Shown here: positions 1-8,336 of the stretch, piece after piece
How positions within the stretch are numbered: position 1 is the stretch's first letter
Layout of the letters: every line of letters starts with the position of its first letter
Source: an uncultured Odoribacter sp.
Lineage (GTDB): Bacteria > Bacteroidota > Bacteroidia > Bacteroidales > Marinifilaceae
Assembly: GCA_910589025.1 (NCBI GenBank)
Contig: CAJURM010000011.1
Location: 23,120-87,119, forward strand
DNA: 64,000 bases
Reading direction: 5' to 3'
Translations under genes and position numbers: made by a program
Notes under the pieces: generated by a model
Databases searched by the model: none
The model's input: only the letters and a program-made list of their open reading frames with translations
Told to the model about the DNA's origin: nothing

Positions 1-2
1 TA

Positions 3-170
3 TTCTCCTTCCTCTGCACCCGCTACGACCGCATCCGAATCGATAACGACGAAGTGGACGAAGGGCGTTTCTGGTCCCGGGAAGAAATAGAAAAAAACAT
101 CGGACAATCCTGCTTCACACCGAATTTCGAACACGAATACCATGCGCTTTTGAAGCACCTCTGCCACTGA
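3..170 (+). CDS. Nudix hydrolase, C-terminal end (partial)
   Basis: Only the last 55 codons lie in the window, read in the frame ending at TGA 168-170. The peptide runs from FSFLCTRYD through RIDNDEVDEGRFWSREEIE to FTPNFEHEY. An acidic stretch followed by GRFWS and then FTPNFEHE is typical of the C-terminal end of Nudix hydrolases of the isopentenyl-diphosphate isomerase-like branch, where the last strand and helix follow the Nudix box. The Nudix box itself is upstream of the window, so substrate and catalytic competence cannot be judged. It converges on the DUF4130 gene with one base between the stop codons. Confidence 0.6.
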   Translation, partial: FSFLCTRYDRIRIDNDEVDEGRFWSREEIEKNIGQSCFTPNFEHEYHALLKHLCH

Positions 171-171
171 A

Positions 172-936
172 TCAGTATTTTTCAGGCATGTACTTCCAGA
201 ACCGGGGCGGCATGTGCTGCCGGTGAAGTTTAGGATTAAGCCGCTCCCGGATGGTGATGGATTTAAAATACTCTTTCCAGAGTTTCTGATACTGCTTTTC
301 ATCTTCGGCCAGCAAATCGCCCGAAAGACGCCCGCCGATAAGCCGGTGGGTCTCCTCCCCGAAGTGCACTTCGGTCACCTCCTTCAAATCATAATAATAA
401 CCGTACCCCCGGCGGACATCATAAATCAGCCATTTTTGCCCCCGGTAACGGTCCTTAAAATGGGGGACCACCAACGACAACACATTATACAAAGGCTCCA
501 CGGCGGCAAAATAGATTTCATCCGCCGTTTTCTGAAAGCGGACAAACTGAATCACCCGCTCCCGTTCATTGGCCACCTTCTTGTTGATTTTTGAAATTTC
601 CAGCACATCCGGATCACCGAAATTAAACTCTATCGGGCCCGGAGAATCAAAAATTTTACGCATATAACGCACCAGCAAGACATCAGAACCGGGCAATTCG
701 GACAACCAGCAAGACATCAGAAAAGCAAGCCCCGTCGCCGACACTTTCTTTTTCAGTCCCTTCCACACCCGGTCAGCCTTGGCAGGCTCCGTCACGACCT
801 CCACCAACTGTTCATAAAACAGAGGCAACGGCTCTCCGGACTCCATCAAAGCCTCCGGAAAAAGTTTCCGGTCATAAGCCTCGAAAACGACCGTCAGCAA
901 ACCTTCAAACGTCTTATCGTAAGTAAAGAGAATCAT
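172..936 (-). CDS. DUF4130 / TIGR03915-type DNA metabolism protein
   Basis: A 254-residue protein starting MILFTYDKTFEGLLTV, the usual beginning of the TIGR03915/DUF4130 family. The frame stays open to 951 but the only extra start there is TTG, so ATG at 936 is preferred. The family is encoded next to, or fused with, a radical SAM protein and in some bacteria a uracil-DNA glycosylase-like domain, and is thought to take part in DNA repair or modification; no reaction is established. Its start overlaps the end of the upstream radical SAM gene by 23 bases, which argues for translational coupling. The C-terminal third (RQHMPPRFWKYMPEKY) is conserved-looking and basic. Family assignment is from memory of the motif and the gene pair. 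Confidence 0.82.
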   Translation of the reverse strand: MILFTYDKTFEGLLTVVFEAYDRKLFPEALMESGEPLPLFYEQLVEVVTEPAKADRVWKGLKKKVSATGLAFLMSCWLSELPGSDVLLVRYMRKIFDSPGPIEFNFGDPDVLEISKINKKVANERERVIQFVRFQKTADEIYFAAVEPLYNVLSLVVPHFKDRYRGQKWLIYDVRRGYGYYYDLKEVTEVHFGEETHRLIGGRLSGDLLAEDEKQYQKLWKEYFKSITIRERLNPKLHRQHMPPRFWKYMPEKY

Positions 937-2206
937 GCGGGGGCTCTTCAAAAGGTAACTTCAACTGTCTGTCGTCCGCCGCTTTCTGTGTACGGCTGTT
1001 GCGGGTCAGCACTCTTCTGACATACTCCGGGCTCAATTCATTGACGGTCTGTAAAGGAAGCTCGCGGGTCGTAATAAAATAGCAGGCTTTCTTCATGACA
1101 ATCCCCATTTTCTTCAATTGGTAAATGCCCAGTTTGCCATACCGCCGGGAAGAGACGATCAGTTTAGCCGATTTCACTCCGATGCCCGGCACCCGGAGGA
1201 TAAGCTCATAGTCAGCCCGGTTGACATCCACAGGGAACCTCTCCGGATGCCGTAACGCCCAAGCCAGTTTCGGGTCGATTTCCAGGTCCAGATTGGGATA
1301 GGAGTCGTCGACAATTTCATGCGCTTCAAACTGATAAAAACGCATCAGCCAATCCGCCTGGTACAAACGGTTTTCCCGCACCAGGGGCGGCTGTTTCAGC
1401 ATAGGCAAACGCTTGTCATACGCATTGACCGGCACAAATCCGGAATAATACACCCTTTTCAGCGTGGGGCGCTGGTACAAAGCGGAAGACAGGGAAAGAA
1501 TCTCTTTATCGGTTTCGGACGTCGCACCGACAATCATTTGCGTACTTTGTCCGGCAGGAGCAAAACGGGGTGCAGACCTGAACTTCTTCCGGTCTTCCCT
1601 GCTCTCCAACACCCCCTGCTGAATGTAATGCATCGGGGCAAACACACTCTGGTAATTCTTGTCGGGCGCAAGAAGGCGCAAATTCTTTTCCGTCGGTATT
1701 TCGATGTTCACACTCAAGCGGTCGGCGTACAATCCGGCTTCCCGAATCAGCTCCGCACTCGCTCCCGGAATCGCCTTCAAATGGATATACCCGTTAAAAC
1801 GGTAGACCGTCCGCAAGTCTTTTGCCACCCTCACCAACCGTTCCATCGTATAATCGGGATTCCTCACCACACCGGAACTCAGGAAGAGCCCTTCGATATA
1901 ATTGCGGCGGTAAAACTCCATCGTCAGCGTGACCAGCTCCGTCACGGAAAAAGTCGCTCTCCGCAAATCGTTGCTCCGGCGGTTGATACAATAGGCACAG
2001 TCATACATGCAATAGTTGGTCAGCATGATTTTCAGCAGGGAGACACACCTCCCGTCTTCTGTAAAGCTATGGCAGATGCCCCACCCTGCCGCGTTCCCTA
2101 CCCCATTGGAGGTATTGCGGCGGGAGGTGCCGCTTGAAGCACACGACACATCGTACTTGGCCGATTCGGCCAATATTTTCAGTTTCTCCAATATTCTTTC
2201 TTCCAT
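914..2206 (-). CDS. Putative DNA modification/repair radical SAM protein (TIGR03916 type)
   Basis: A 430-residue protein from the ATG at 2206 (an in-frame start at 2230 is possible, but MEERILEKLKILAESAKYD is the familiar N terminus). The radical SAM cluster motif is C66-x3-C70-x2-C73 within NYCMYDCAYC. A helix-hairpin-helix motif, VPGIGVKSAKLIV, sits at about residues 339-351, as in DNA-binding repair proteins. The C-terminal tail (QLKLPF) is also typical. The family reduces SAM with a 4Fe-4S cluster; its DNA target is unknown. It overlaps the DUF4130 gene, its standard partner, and the pair probably form one two-gene operon. Confidence 0.88.
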   Translation of the reverse strand: MEERILEKLKILAESAKYDVSCASSGTSRRNTSNGVGNAAGWGICHSFTEDGRCVSLLKIMLTNYCMYDCAYCINRRSNDLRRATFSVTELVTLTMEFYRRNYIEGLFLSSGVVRNPDYTMERLVRVAKDLRTVYRFNGYIHLKAIPGASAELIREAGLYADRLSVNIEIPTEKNLRLLAPDKNYQSVFAPMHYIQQGVLESREDRKKFRSAPRFAPAGQSTQMIVGATSETDKEILSLSSALYQRPTLKRVYYSGFVPVNAYDKRLPMLKQPPLVRENRLYQADWLMRFYQFEAHEIVDDSYPNLDLEIDPKLAWALRHPERFPVDVNRADYELILRVPGIGVKSAKLIVSSRRYGKLGIYQLKKMGIVMKKACYFITTRELPLQTVNELSPEYVRRVLTRNSRTQKAADDRQLKLPFEEPPHDSLYLR

Positions 2207-2270
2207 AGCACTGACAACAATCCCATACAAAGAAACAATTTAAATGGAAAAAGAGGAAGTTTGAAAAGTT

Positions 2271-2301
2271 AAAAAAAACAGCGCCCTGGCGGGGACGCTG
2301 T
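2271..2301 (-). terminator. Rho-independent terminator after the sigma factor gene
   Basis: On the minus strand an ACAGCG...CGCTGT stem (2278-2301) with a G/C-rich inner part is followed by eight T residues (the A run at 2271-2278). It lies 20 bases after the sigma factor stop codon. Confidence 0.75.
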
Positions 2302-2320
2302 CTTCATGCACCTATATCGT

Positions 2321-3181
2321 TTATCCTAAATAGGTCTTCAATAATTTACTTCTTGAAGAATGCCGCAACCGCCGGATGGCTTTCTCTTTTATCTGACGGA
2401 CACGCTCCCGGGTCAAACCGAATTTTTCGCCGATTTCCTCCAGTGTCATTTCCTGGGTATTGATTCCGAAAAACAACTTAATGATATCCCGCTCTCTCTC
2501 CGTAAGGGTAGACAAAGCACGTTCCACTTCCGTGGAAAGGGATTCATTGATCAAGGTACGGTCGGCAATGGGCGAATCGTCATTCACCAGGACATCGAGC
2601 AAACTGTTGTCTTCTCCTTCCACAAACGGAGCGTCCACAGAAATATGGCGTCCCGACACCCTCAGCGTATCGGCCACCTTTTCCGCCGGTAAATCCAGCG
2701 TATCCGCCAACTCTTCGGGGGAAGGACGACGTTCGTTCTCCTGCTCGAAACGGGAAAAGGCCTTGTTGATTTTATTCAGCGACCCCACCTGGTTCAACGG
2801 CAGACGCACAATACGCGATTGTTCTGCCAACGCCTGCAAAATAGACTGACGGATCCACCACACGGCATAAGAGATGAACTTGAAACCGCGGGTCTCGTCA
2901 AATTTTTCCGCAGCTTTAATCAAGCCCAGATTTCCTTCATTAATCAAATCGGGAAGACTCAGTCCCTGATTCTGATATTGTTTAGCTACAGAAACCACAA
3001 AACGCAAATTCGCCCGAGTCAGTTTCTCCAACGCGCGCTGGTCCCCTTTTCTGATCCGCTGTGCCAACTCCACTTCCTCTTCGACCGTAATCAAATCTTC
3101 TTTACCGATCTCCTGCAAATACTTGTCCAGGGATGCACTCTCCCTGTTGGTAATTGATTTTGTAATTTTTAGCTGTCTCAT
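2321..3181 (-). CDS. rpoD: Primary RNA polymerase sigma factor (RpoD/SigA, Bacteroidota type)
   Basis: A 286-residue sigma-70 protein that directs RNA polymerase to housekeeping promoters. It begins MRQLKITKSITNRESASLDKYLQEIGKEDLIT, the canonical start of the short Bacteroidota primary sigma factor, which lacks a long region 1.1. Visible parts in order are region 1.2, region 2 (NLRFVVSVAKQYQNQGLSLPDLINEGNLGL and KFISYAVWWIRQSI, the -10 recognition and core-binding helices), region 3, and region 4 with the helix-turn-helix LEEIGEKFGLTRERVRQIKEKAIRRLR. Sigma factors of this phylum read TAnnTTTG boxes, and such boxes occur before many genes in this window. A possible TATTTTTG box for this gene lies at 3212-3219 on the minus strand. 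Confidence 0.97.
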   Translation of the reverse strand: MRQLKITKSITNRESASLDKYLQEIGKEDLITVEEEVELAQRIRKGDQRALEKLTRANLRFVVSVAKQYQNQGLSLPDLINEGNLGLIKAAEKFDETRGFKFISYAVWWIRQSILQALAEQSRIVRLPLNQVGSLNKINKAFSRFEQENERRPSPEELADTLDLPAEKVADTLRVSGRHISVDAPFVEGEDNSLLDVLVNDDSPIADRTLINESLSTEVERALSTLTERERDIIKLFFGINTQEMTLEEIGEKFGLTRERVRQIKEKAIRRLRHSSRSKLLKTYLG

Positions 3182-3276
3182 ACTTTATTTTTATACACCG
3201 CAAAGATTTTACAAAAATAGTATTTTTTCTTCACAATCCGATACATCCGGACTTATGATTTCAATATTAACATTTT

Positions 3277-4743
3277 TTAATCTATTAATGAGAAGGCGAA
3301 ATACTCTACCCGTCCCCTTGGACTGACGGCTGTGACGAAAACACCTTCATTTTCCAGGGACTGGATGACCCGTTTCAGATCGTCCTGATCATAGATAACG
3401 GTATCATTGATTTTCACCAGGATGTATCCCTTCTGCAATCCGGCCGATTTAAACTTACCGCTCCGGATGTCGGTAATTTTCACGCCCTTGTTCAGCCGGT
3501 AACGGAGACGGTCCTGTTTACTCAACGGCGCCACTTTGACACCCAGCACCCCAAACTCCTCTTCTTTTTCCACCGAAGTATCTCCATAGGAGTTCTGGAG
3601 GGTAACATCCACTATTTTTTCATCTCCGTCCCGCTTGATTTTCAACTGAATCTGCGACCCCGGATGAAATTTACCCAGTTGTTCGTAAAATTCCGGCGTG
3701 GTCTTCACTTCCAGTCCGTTGATGCCCTGGATGATGTCGCCCTCTTTCATCCCGGCCTTCTGTGCCGCCCCTCCGGACATGATTTCCCCGACATAAATCC
3801 CGGAAGTTTCCCGGATTCCCAACTCTTCCGCCAATACGGGCGTCAATTCCCCCATCCGGATACCCAGCACACCTCGCTGCACTTTTCCGTACTCTTTCAA
3901 ATCATTCACCACTTTGCGGGCGATGTTGACAGGAACAGCGAAAGCATAACCGGAGTAAGCCCCGGTCGGCGACTGTATCAAGGTATTGATGCCCACCAGT
4001 TCGCCCTTCACATTCACCAACGCGCCCCCGCTGTTGCCGGGGTTGATGGCCGCATCGGTCTGCAAAAAGGACTCCAGACTCATCTGTCCGCGATTCATTC
4101 CCAAATCCCGGGCTTTCGCACTGATGATGCCCGCCGTCACGGTAGAGGTGAGATTATAGGGATTACCAACCGCCAACACCCATTCGCCCAAGGCCACATC
4201 ATCGGAGTTGCCATATTCCACATAAGGCAACCCTTCCCCCTCTATCTTCAACAAAGCGATGTCGGTGTTCGGGTCCTGTCCGACCAAGCGGGCTTCATAC
4301 TCTTTTTTGTCGTTTGTCACGACTACGATTTTATCGGCCTCTTTAATGACATGGTTATTGGTGATGATATAGCCGTCGTCCGAAATAATCACGCCCGACC
4401 CGTAACCGGTAGTCAGCGGCACTTCACGCCCTTGCATGTTTCCGCCGAAAAAATACCCCAGAAACGGATTGCCCGTATATTCCCGTCCCATTTGTATGGT
4501 TTTCACATGTACCACACCGGGCACTGCCTTTTTGGCAGCCATTCTCAAATCTATCCTTCCCCCTTCTTCCGGCACCACGGATGATTCCTGGGTATAAGCC
4601 ACCTGCTTAATACCGGGTCCCACCAGTTCATGACGCGACGGCGTCCGCACCTCCCTGCCGACAAATGCTTCTGTCGCCAGGAATGCTCCCAAACCGCCCG
4701 TAACGCCCAACAACAGACTGATAACAGATTTTCTTACGTTCAT
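3277..4743 (-). CDS. degP: HtrA/DegP-type periplasmic serine protease with two PDZ domains
   Basis: A 488-residue Do-family protease for misfolded envelope proteins. Counting from the ATG at 4743, an N-terminal hydrophobic segment (about 6-26) is a signal peptide or anchor. The trypsin-like domain carries the catalytic triad H131 (TNNHV), D161 (NTDIALL) and S238 (NPGNSGGAL). PDZ1 covers about 295-380 (RGVLGIRMGELTP) and PDZ2 about 395-485 (FGVLGVKVAPLS). An alternative ATG at 4767 would add eight residues; the downstream one is preceded by a purine-rich GAGAGA. It stands alone, transcribed away from the META lipoprotein. Family assignment is firm; whether degP or degQ cannot be told. Confidence 0.95.
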   Translation of the reverse strand: MNVRKSVISLLLGVTGGLGAFLATEAFVGREVRTPSRHELVGPGIKQVAYTQESSVVPEEGGRIDLRMAAKKAVPGVVHVKTIQMGREYTGNPFLGYFFGGNMQGREVPLTTGYGSGVIISDDGYIITNNHVIKEADKIVVVTNDKKEYEARLVGQDPNTDIALLKIEGEGLPYVEYGNSDDVALGEWVLAVGNPYNLTSTVTAGIISAKARDLGMNRGQMSLESFLQTDAAINPGNSGGALVNVKGELVGINTLIQSPTGAYSGYAFAVPVNIARKVVNDLKEYGKVQRGVLGIRMGELTPVLAEELGIRETSGIYVGEIMSGGAAQKAGMKEGDIIQGINGLEVKTTPEFYEQLGKFHPGSQIQLKIKRDGDEKIVDVTLQNSYGDTSVEKEEEFGVLGVKVAPLSKQDRLRYRLNKGVKITDIRSGKFKSAGLQKGYILVKINDTVIYDQDDLKRVIQSLENEGVFVTAVSPRGRVEYFAFSLID

Positions 4744-5050
4744 GTCTCTCTTTTTTAATTCGTTCATTCCTAATTATGCTCAGGTTTACAAGGCAATAGC
4801 GGGAATCTCTTCCCCGGCCTGTTGCCGTAACCCGGATGCCTCCGGACATTCCCCCGCTCCTTCGAACAGGGTTCCATTGCATCTTGTTTGCAAAACGAAT
4901 TTAGCAATTTCTTTGCCAATCAATTATTAAGAAAATCTTAATTAGCAAAGCTTAACGTTACCACCGACTTATTAAATATTCAGGAGACTGCGGGAAGCAC
5001 ACCTTTTCCCGCCCAAGAAGTCCGGCACTCCCCGCCACGCGGGGATGCGG
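4744..5050. other. Intergenic region upstream of the HtrA gene
   Basis: About 300 bases without a convincing gene. The part near 4900-4970 is A+T-rich and probably holds the HtrA promoter, but no clear TAnnTTTG box was found on the minus strand. Just after the META stop codon are two GC hairpins, near 5000-5020 and CCCCGC-CAC-GCGGGG at about 5031-5046. Neither has a good T run in the minus direction. Confidence 0.4.
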
Positions 5051-5467
5051 TTATTTTTCCACAGGTTTTCCCTTAAAAAGCGCAAGGACTTTGCCCTTTT
5101 GCAACAAAGACAATTGCCTGTCCCTGATGCGGAAAGCATCCGTATTTTCAAGAATCCGGAAGAAACCGGTTTCTGTTTCCTGGTCCGGACAGGTCATGCG
5201 GGTAGCTCCCATGTGGGAGAATTTCAATTTATTTCCGTCCGCCTCGTATCCACCGAAAAAACGGTTGCATCCGGCCATCCCCGTTACCCGCTTCTCGCCG
5301 TCATTGAATTGCATGATAATCTCATTGCCAGCCACTTTCATTTCCACTTTCTGTCCGTCCACCGACTCCAGGATCCATTTCATCCCCGCCAGTCCCGGGT
5401 CTCTCTTTGAAGAGCGACAGGCAACCAGCACGAATAGTGCCATACAAATCAATCCTATTATTTTCAT
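5051..5467 (-). CDS. META domain (HslJ/DUF306-like) lipoprotein
   Basis: A 138-residue small lipoprotein. The start at 5467 gives MKIIGLICMALFVLVAC, a lipoprotein signal with the lipidated Cys at 17; the frame is open further upstream but would bury the signal. The mature part follows the META pattern: WILESVDGQ, then MQFNDGEKRVTGMAGCNRFFGGYEADGN, then MTCPDQETETGFFRILENTDAFRI. META/HslJ proteins are small beta-rich envelope proteins, linked in enterobacteria to heat-shock and novobiocin resistance, with no known enzymatic role. It lies about 100 bases downstream of the Plug gene on the same strand and may be cotranscribed with it. Confidence 0.85.
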   Translation of the reverse strand: MKIIGLICMALFVLVACRSSKRDPGLAGMKWILESVDGQKVEMKVAGNEIIMQFNDGEKRVTGMAGCNRFFGGYEADGNKLKFSHMGATRMTCPDQETETGFFRILENTDAFRIRDRQLSLLQKGKVLALFKGKPVEK

Positions 5468-5568
5468 TACAAAAACATTTTCTTTTTTACTTTTTCTGCC
5501 ATTACCTAACAAAATATATGCCAAAATGACCGTCTCTGTTACAAATAACAAGGGAAACGACAGGCCAC

Positions 5569-6795
5569 TCAGAAATTATTTCCGATGGTCTGGTAGCCCA
5601 CAAAGCGATAAGCCCCCAGATTGTAGTCATAAACGTAACACCGGATGTTATACTCGTTTCGGGTCTGATAGAAATTCCCCTGCAACGTCACCAGGTCCGG
5701 CGCCTCTTTGCCCTGAGGCACCACGGCATACATATAGTCGTAGTACCCCTGTTTCAATTCCGATTCTCCGACATAAGCCTTGTTTTTGGCATCATAAGTC
5801 ATTTTCTGCGCCGGCAGCAGTTGCCACCCGGAAAATTTCCCGTAAACATACACATCGGCTCCCGGAATCTCCTGCGGATAATAAATGGCAAAATGAGCAA
5901 CGATGTAATCCGCTTCCAACTCCGGATTATTGACATTTTCCGCCTGAATGACAAAATTTCCCCCTTTGTCGGGCAGCGGCGTATAAGCCGTATAAACAGC
6001 CCCCGGCTGCAAGATGAAATTATACAAGCCGTCCGGTCCCTTGACCACATCTTTCACATACTGCGTATAATACACCAGACTGGCACAGTCAAAGTTGCGG
6101 AAAGGCGCCAGGCCGTTAAAAACATTGTTCATCCCGTCGCCATATACCAACTGATTCTGGCGCACAAAAGCCGGCGTAAAATTCCTGCGGCTGTTGGGGT
6201 CCTGATTCTGGGTCACATAAACCTTCACATCCTTTATCGGATTGTAAACGGGCAAATTGTCATACGACACCGTGAAATCCAGTTGCTGGGACGTAGTCAG
6301 ATACCGGGGCAGTGTAGAAGTTTTCACAGAAGCCTGTATCAGCACCCTGTTCTCCACGACGGCAAACCGCTGTGAAATCACAATACTGTCGGGATTATCG
6401 TCATTGTAAACCTGAAGGAGATAATTGCCCGACAATTTCACACCGGCGTCTTCGTTGGGAAACTTCAAGGTGAAATGCGTATAGGACACCTGTGTATTGA
6501 ACGAGTTATTGTAATCGTTCAGCGGATTGCTGTAAAAACCGTTCAAATAGGAAAACGAACTCAGATGGGAAGGGTTCCAGTCGGGATCACAGTGAACAAC
6601 CTGATAGGAATAAGAGTTGACCTCCGGACTCAAATCATCGAATGCGAAGAAAAGCTGCTGCCCGCTTCCCAGTGTTATCACAGGTTCGGCAAAAGGATTC
6701 CCGACCGGATAACACTGGACGGTCTTGATGTAATCCGGCTGCGCCCATCCGTGGAGGGCGGCACACAAACAACTCAAAACAAAAAAAATTCTCAT
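5569..6795 (-). CDS. Type IX secretion system Plug-type protein (DUF5103)
   Basis: A 408-residue exported protein with a cleavable signal peptide (MRIFFVLSCLCAALHGWAQ). The mature start, PDYIKTVQCYPVGNPFAEPVITLGSGQQLFFAFDDL, and internal features such as YQVVHCDPDWNPS match DUF5103. That family was renamed after the Flavobacterium Plug protein, which seals the periplasmic side of the giant SprA translocon of the type IX secretion system. The C-terminal region (about 290-405) has an immunoglobulin-like, carbohydrate-module-like look (YVYGKFSGWQL). Length is normal for the family. No other T9SS component and no cargo C-terminal domain was recognised here, so its role rests on homology alone. 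Confidence 0.82.
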   Translation of the reverse strand: MRIFFVLSCLCAALHGWAQPDYIKTVQCYPVGNPFAEPVITLGSGQQLFFAFDDLSPEVNSYSYQVVHCDPDWNPSHLSSFSYLNGFYSNPLNDYNNSFNTQVSYTHFTLKFPNEDAGVKLSGNYLLQVYNDDNPDSIVISQRFAVVENRVLIQASVKTSTLPRYLTTSQQLDFTVSYDNLPVYNPIKDVKVYVTQNQDPNSRRNFTPAFVRQNQLVYGDGMNNVFNGLAPFRNFDCASLVYYTQYVKDVVKGPDGLYNFILQPGAVYTAYTPLPDKGGNFVIQAENVNNPELEADYIVAHFAIYYPQEIPGADVYVYGKFSGWQLLPAQKMTYDAKNKAYVGESELKQGYYDYMYAVVPQGKEAPDLVTLQGNFYQTRNEYNIRCYVYDYNLGAYRFVGYQTIGNNF

Positions 6796-6844
6796 TCCCT
6801 TTAAATTAAAATCCGATTAACGACAAAATTACGTAATTGGTTTA

Positions 6845-6852
6845 TATATTTG
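6845..6852 (+). promoter_or_regulatory. Putative -7 box of the nqr operon promoter
   Basis: TATATTTG matches the Bacteroidota -7 consensus TAnnTTTG and lies 67 bases before the nqrA start. No good -33 TTTG is visible at the usual spacing, so the match is only suggestive. Confidence 0.4.
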
Positions 6853-6918
6853 TAGCTTATTTGGAAAAATTAAAAAAACGCATTCTATCATTCAAACTAA
6901 TTTAATATAAATTATAAC

Positions 6919-8274
6919 ATGTCCAAGGTAATCAAATTGAACAAGGGCCTTGATATCAAGCTGAACGGAGAAGCCGAAAAAACGGTGAAAACCGGCGTAA
7001 AGTGCATGCATTATGCCGTGAAGCCGACCGATTTTTTCACGCTGACCCCCCGATTGGCAGTAAAGGCCGGCGACATAGTCAAAGCGGGCGATGTTTTATT
7101 CTCCGATAAAGCCAACCCGGAAATCAAATTTACGTCTCCCGTCAGCGGCACAGTGGAAGCCATCAACAGAGGAGAACGCCGCAAGTTACTTGAAGTGGTC
7201 GTAAAAGCAGACGAAGAAATCACGTACGTGGACTTCGGCAAAGCAGACGTAAACCAGTTAAACCGCGAAGAAATCGTAGCCCATTTGCTCAACAGCGGAG
7301 TATGGCCGGTGATTGTACAGCGTCCTTACGGTATCCTGGCCGATCCGGGCATCCAGCCCCAGGCCGTTTTTGTTTCCGCATTCGACTCTTCTCCCTTAGC
7401 TCCCGATTATGAATTTGTGCTGAAAGAAGAAGAAAAAAACCTGCAAACGGGTTTCGACTGCCTGAAAAAGCTCTGCAATGCCAACGTGCATTTGGGAGTA
7501 AAAGCCGGCACGGGAGAAAACTCCGTTTTCAGCCGCCTGAAAAATGTGGACATCACCTATTTCGCCGGTCCCCATCCGGCAGGAAATACCGGCATCCAGA
7601 TCAACCACGTCCGTCCCATCAACAAGGGCGAACATATATGGACGGTCAACATCCAGGATGTCGCCATCATCGGACGCTTATTCAACGAAGGACATTACGA
7701 CGCCCGCAAAACCATTGCCCTGACAGGTTCGGAGGTAACGGCTCCGGCTTACTATGCAACCATCCACGGAGCACAGATCTCCTGCCTGGTAGAAGATAAG
7801 CTAAAGAACCGCACCCACCAGCGCATCATCTCCGGCAACGTACTGACGGGAACCCGGGTAAGCGAATCAGATTTCTTAGGCTATTCCGCCAACCAGATTA
7901 CAGTGATTCCCGAAGGCGACGAATATGAATTTCTGGGCTGGGCCACTCCCGGTTTCAACAAATTCTCCGCCAGCAAACTGTTCCCCTCTTTCCTTTGTCC
8001 GAACAAACACTATACGCTGAATGCCAACCTTCACGGCGAACGGCGTGCCTTTGTCGTAAGCGGACAATACGAAAAAGTGCTGCCGATGGACATCTTCCCG
8101 GTATACCTGCTCAAAGCCGTACTGGCCGAAGACATCGACAAGATGGAGCAGCTCGGTATTTATGAAGTACTGCCGGAAGACCTGGCACTGTGCGAATTCG
8201 TTTGTACCTCGAAAACCCCGGTACAGAAAATCCTGCGGGGCGGTCTGGAGTTAATGATGAAAGAAACCAATTAA
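6919..8274 (+). CDS. nqrA: Na+-translocating NADH:quinone oxidoreductase subunit A
   Basis: A 451-residue peripheral subunit of the Na+-NQR complex, which oxidises NADH, reduces quinone and pumps sodium out across the inner membrane. It starts MSKVIKLNKGLDIKLNGEAEK and continues through an RnfC-like barrel-sandwich region (about 45-90, SPVSGTVEAINRGERRKLLEV) and the GPHPAGNTGIQI stretch typical of NqrA. No transmembrane segments are seen, as expected for the cytoplasmic quinone-associated subunit. It is first of six genes in the conserved order A-B-C-D-E-F. Confidence 0.97.
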   Translation: MSKVIKLNKGLDIKLNGEAEKTVKTGVKCMHYAVKPTDFFTLTPRLAVKAGDIVKAGDVLFSDKANPEIKFTSPVSGTVEAINRGERRKLLEVVVKADEEITYVDFGKADVNQLNREEIVAHLLNSGVWPVIVQRPYGILADPGIQPQAVFVSAFDSSPLAPDYEFVLKEEEKNLQTGFDCLKKLCNANVHLGVKAGTGENSVFSRLKNVDITYFAGPHPAGNTGIQINHVRPINKGEHIWTVNIQDVAIIGRLFNEGHYDARKTIALTGSEVTAPAYYATIHGAQISCLVEDKLKNRTHQRIISGNVLTGTRVSESDFLGYSANQITVIPEGDEYEFLGWATPGFNKFSASKLFPSFLCPNKHYTLNANLHGERRAFVVSGQYEKVLPMDIFPVYLLKAVLAEDIDKMEQLGIYEVLPEDLALCEFVCTSKTPVQKILRGGLELMMKETN

Positions 8275-8336
8275 TTGACAATTGTCGTCCGGAACCGAAC
8301 AGCCGGACACAATCATAAATCAAACAATAGAATAAA

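Noticed and set aside
1319..2137. A 272-codon plus-strand frame within the radical SAM gene
   Set aside because: It is antisense to the conserved radical SAM core and has no start context or family.
5031..5046. The CCCCGC-CAC-GCGGGG hairpin as the META gene terminator
   Set aside because: The T-rich side lies on the wrong strand for that gene, so termination there is doubtful.
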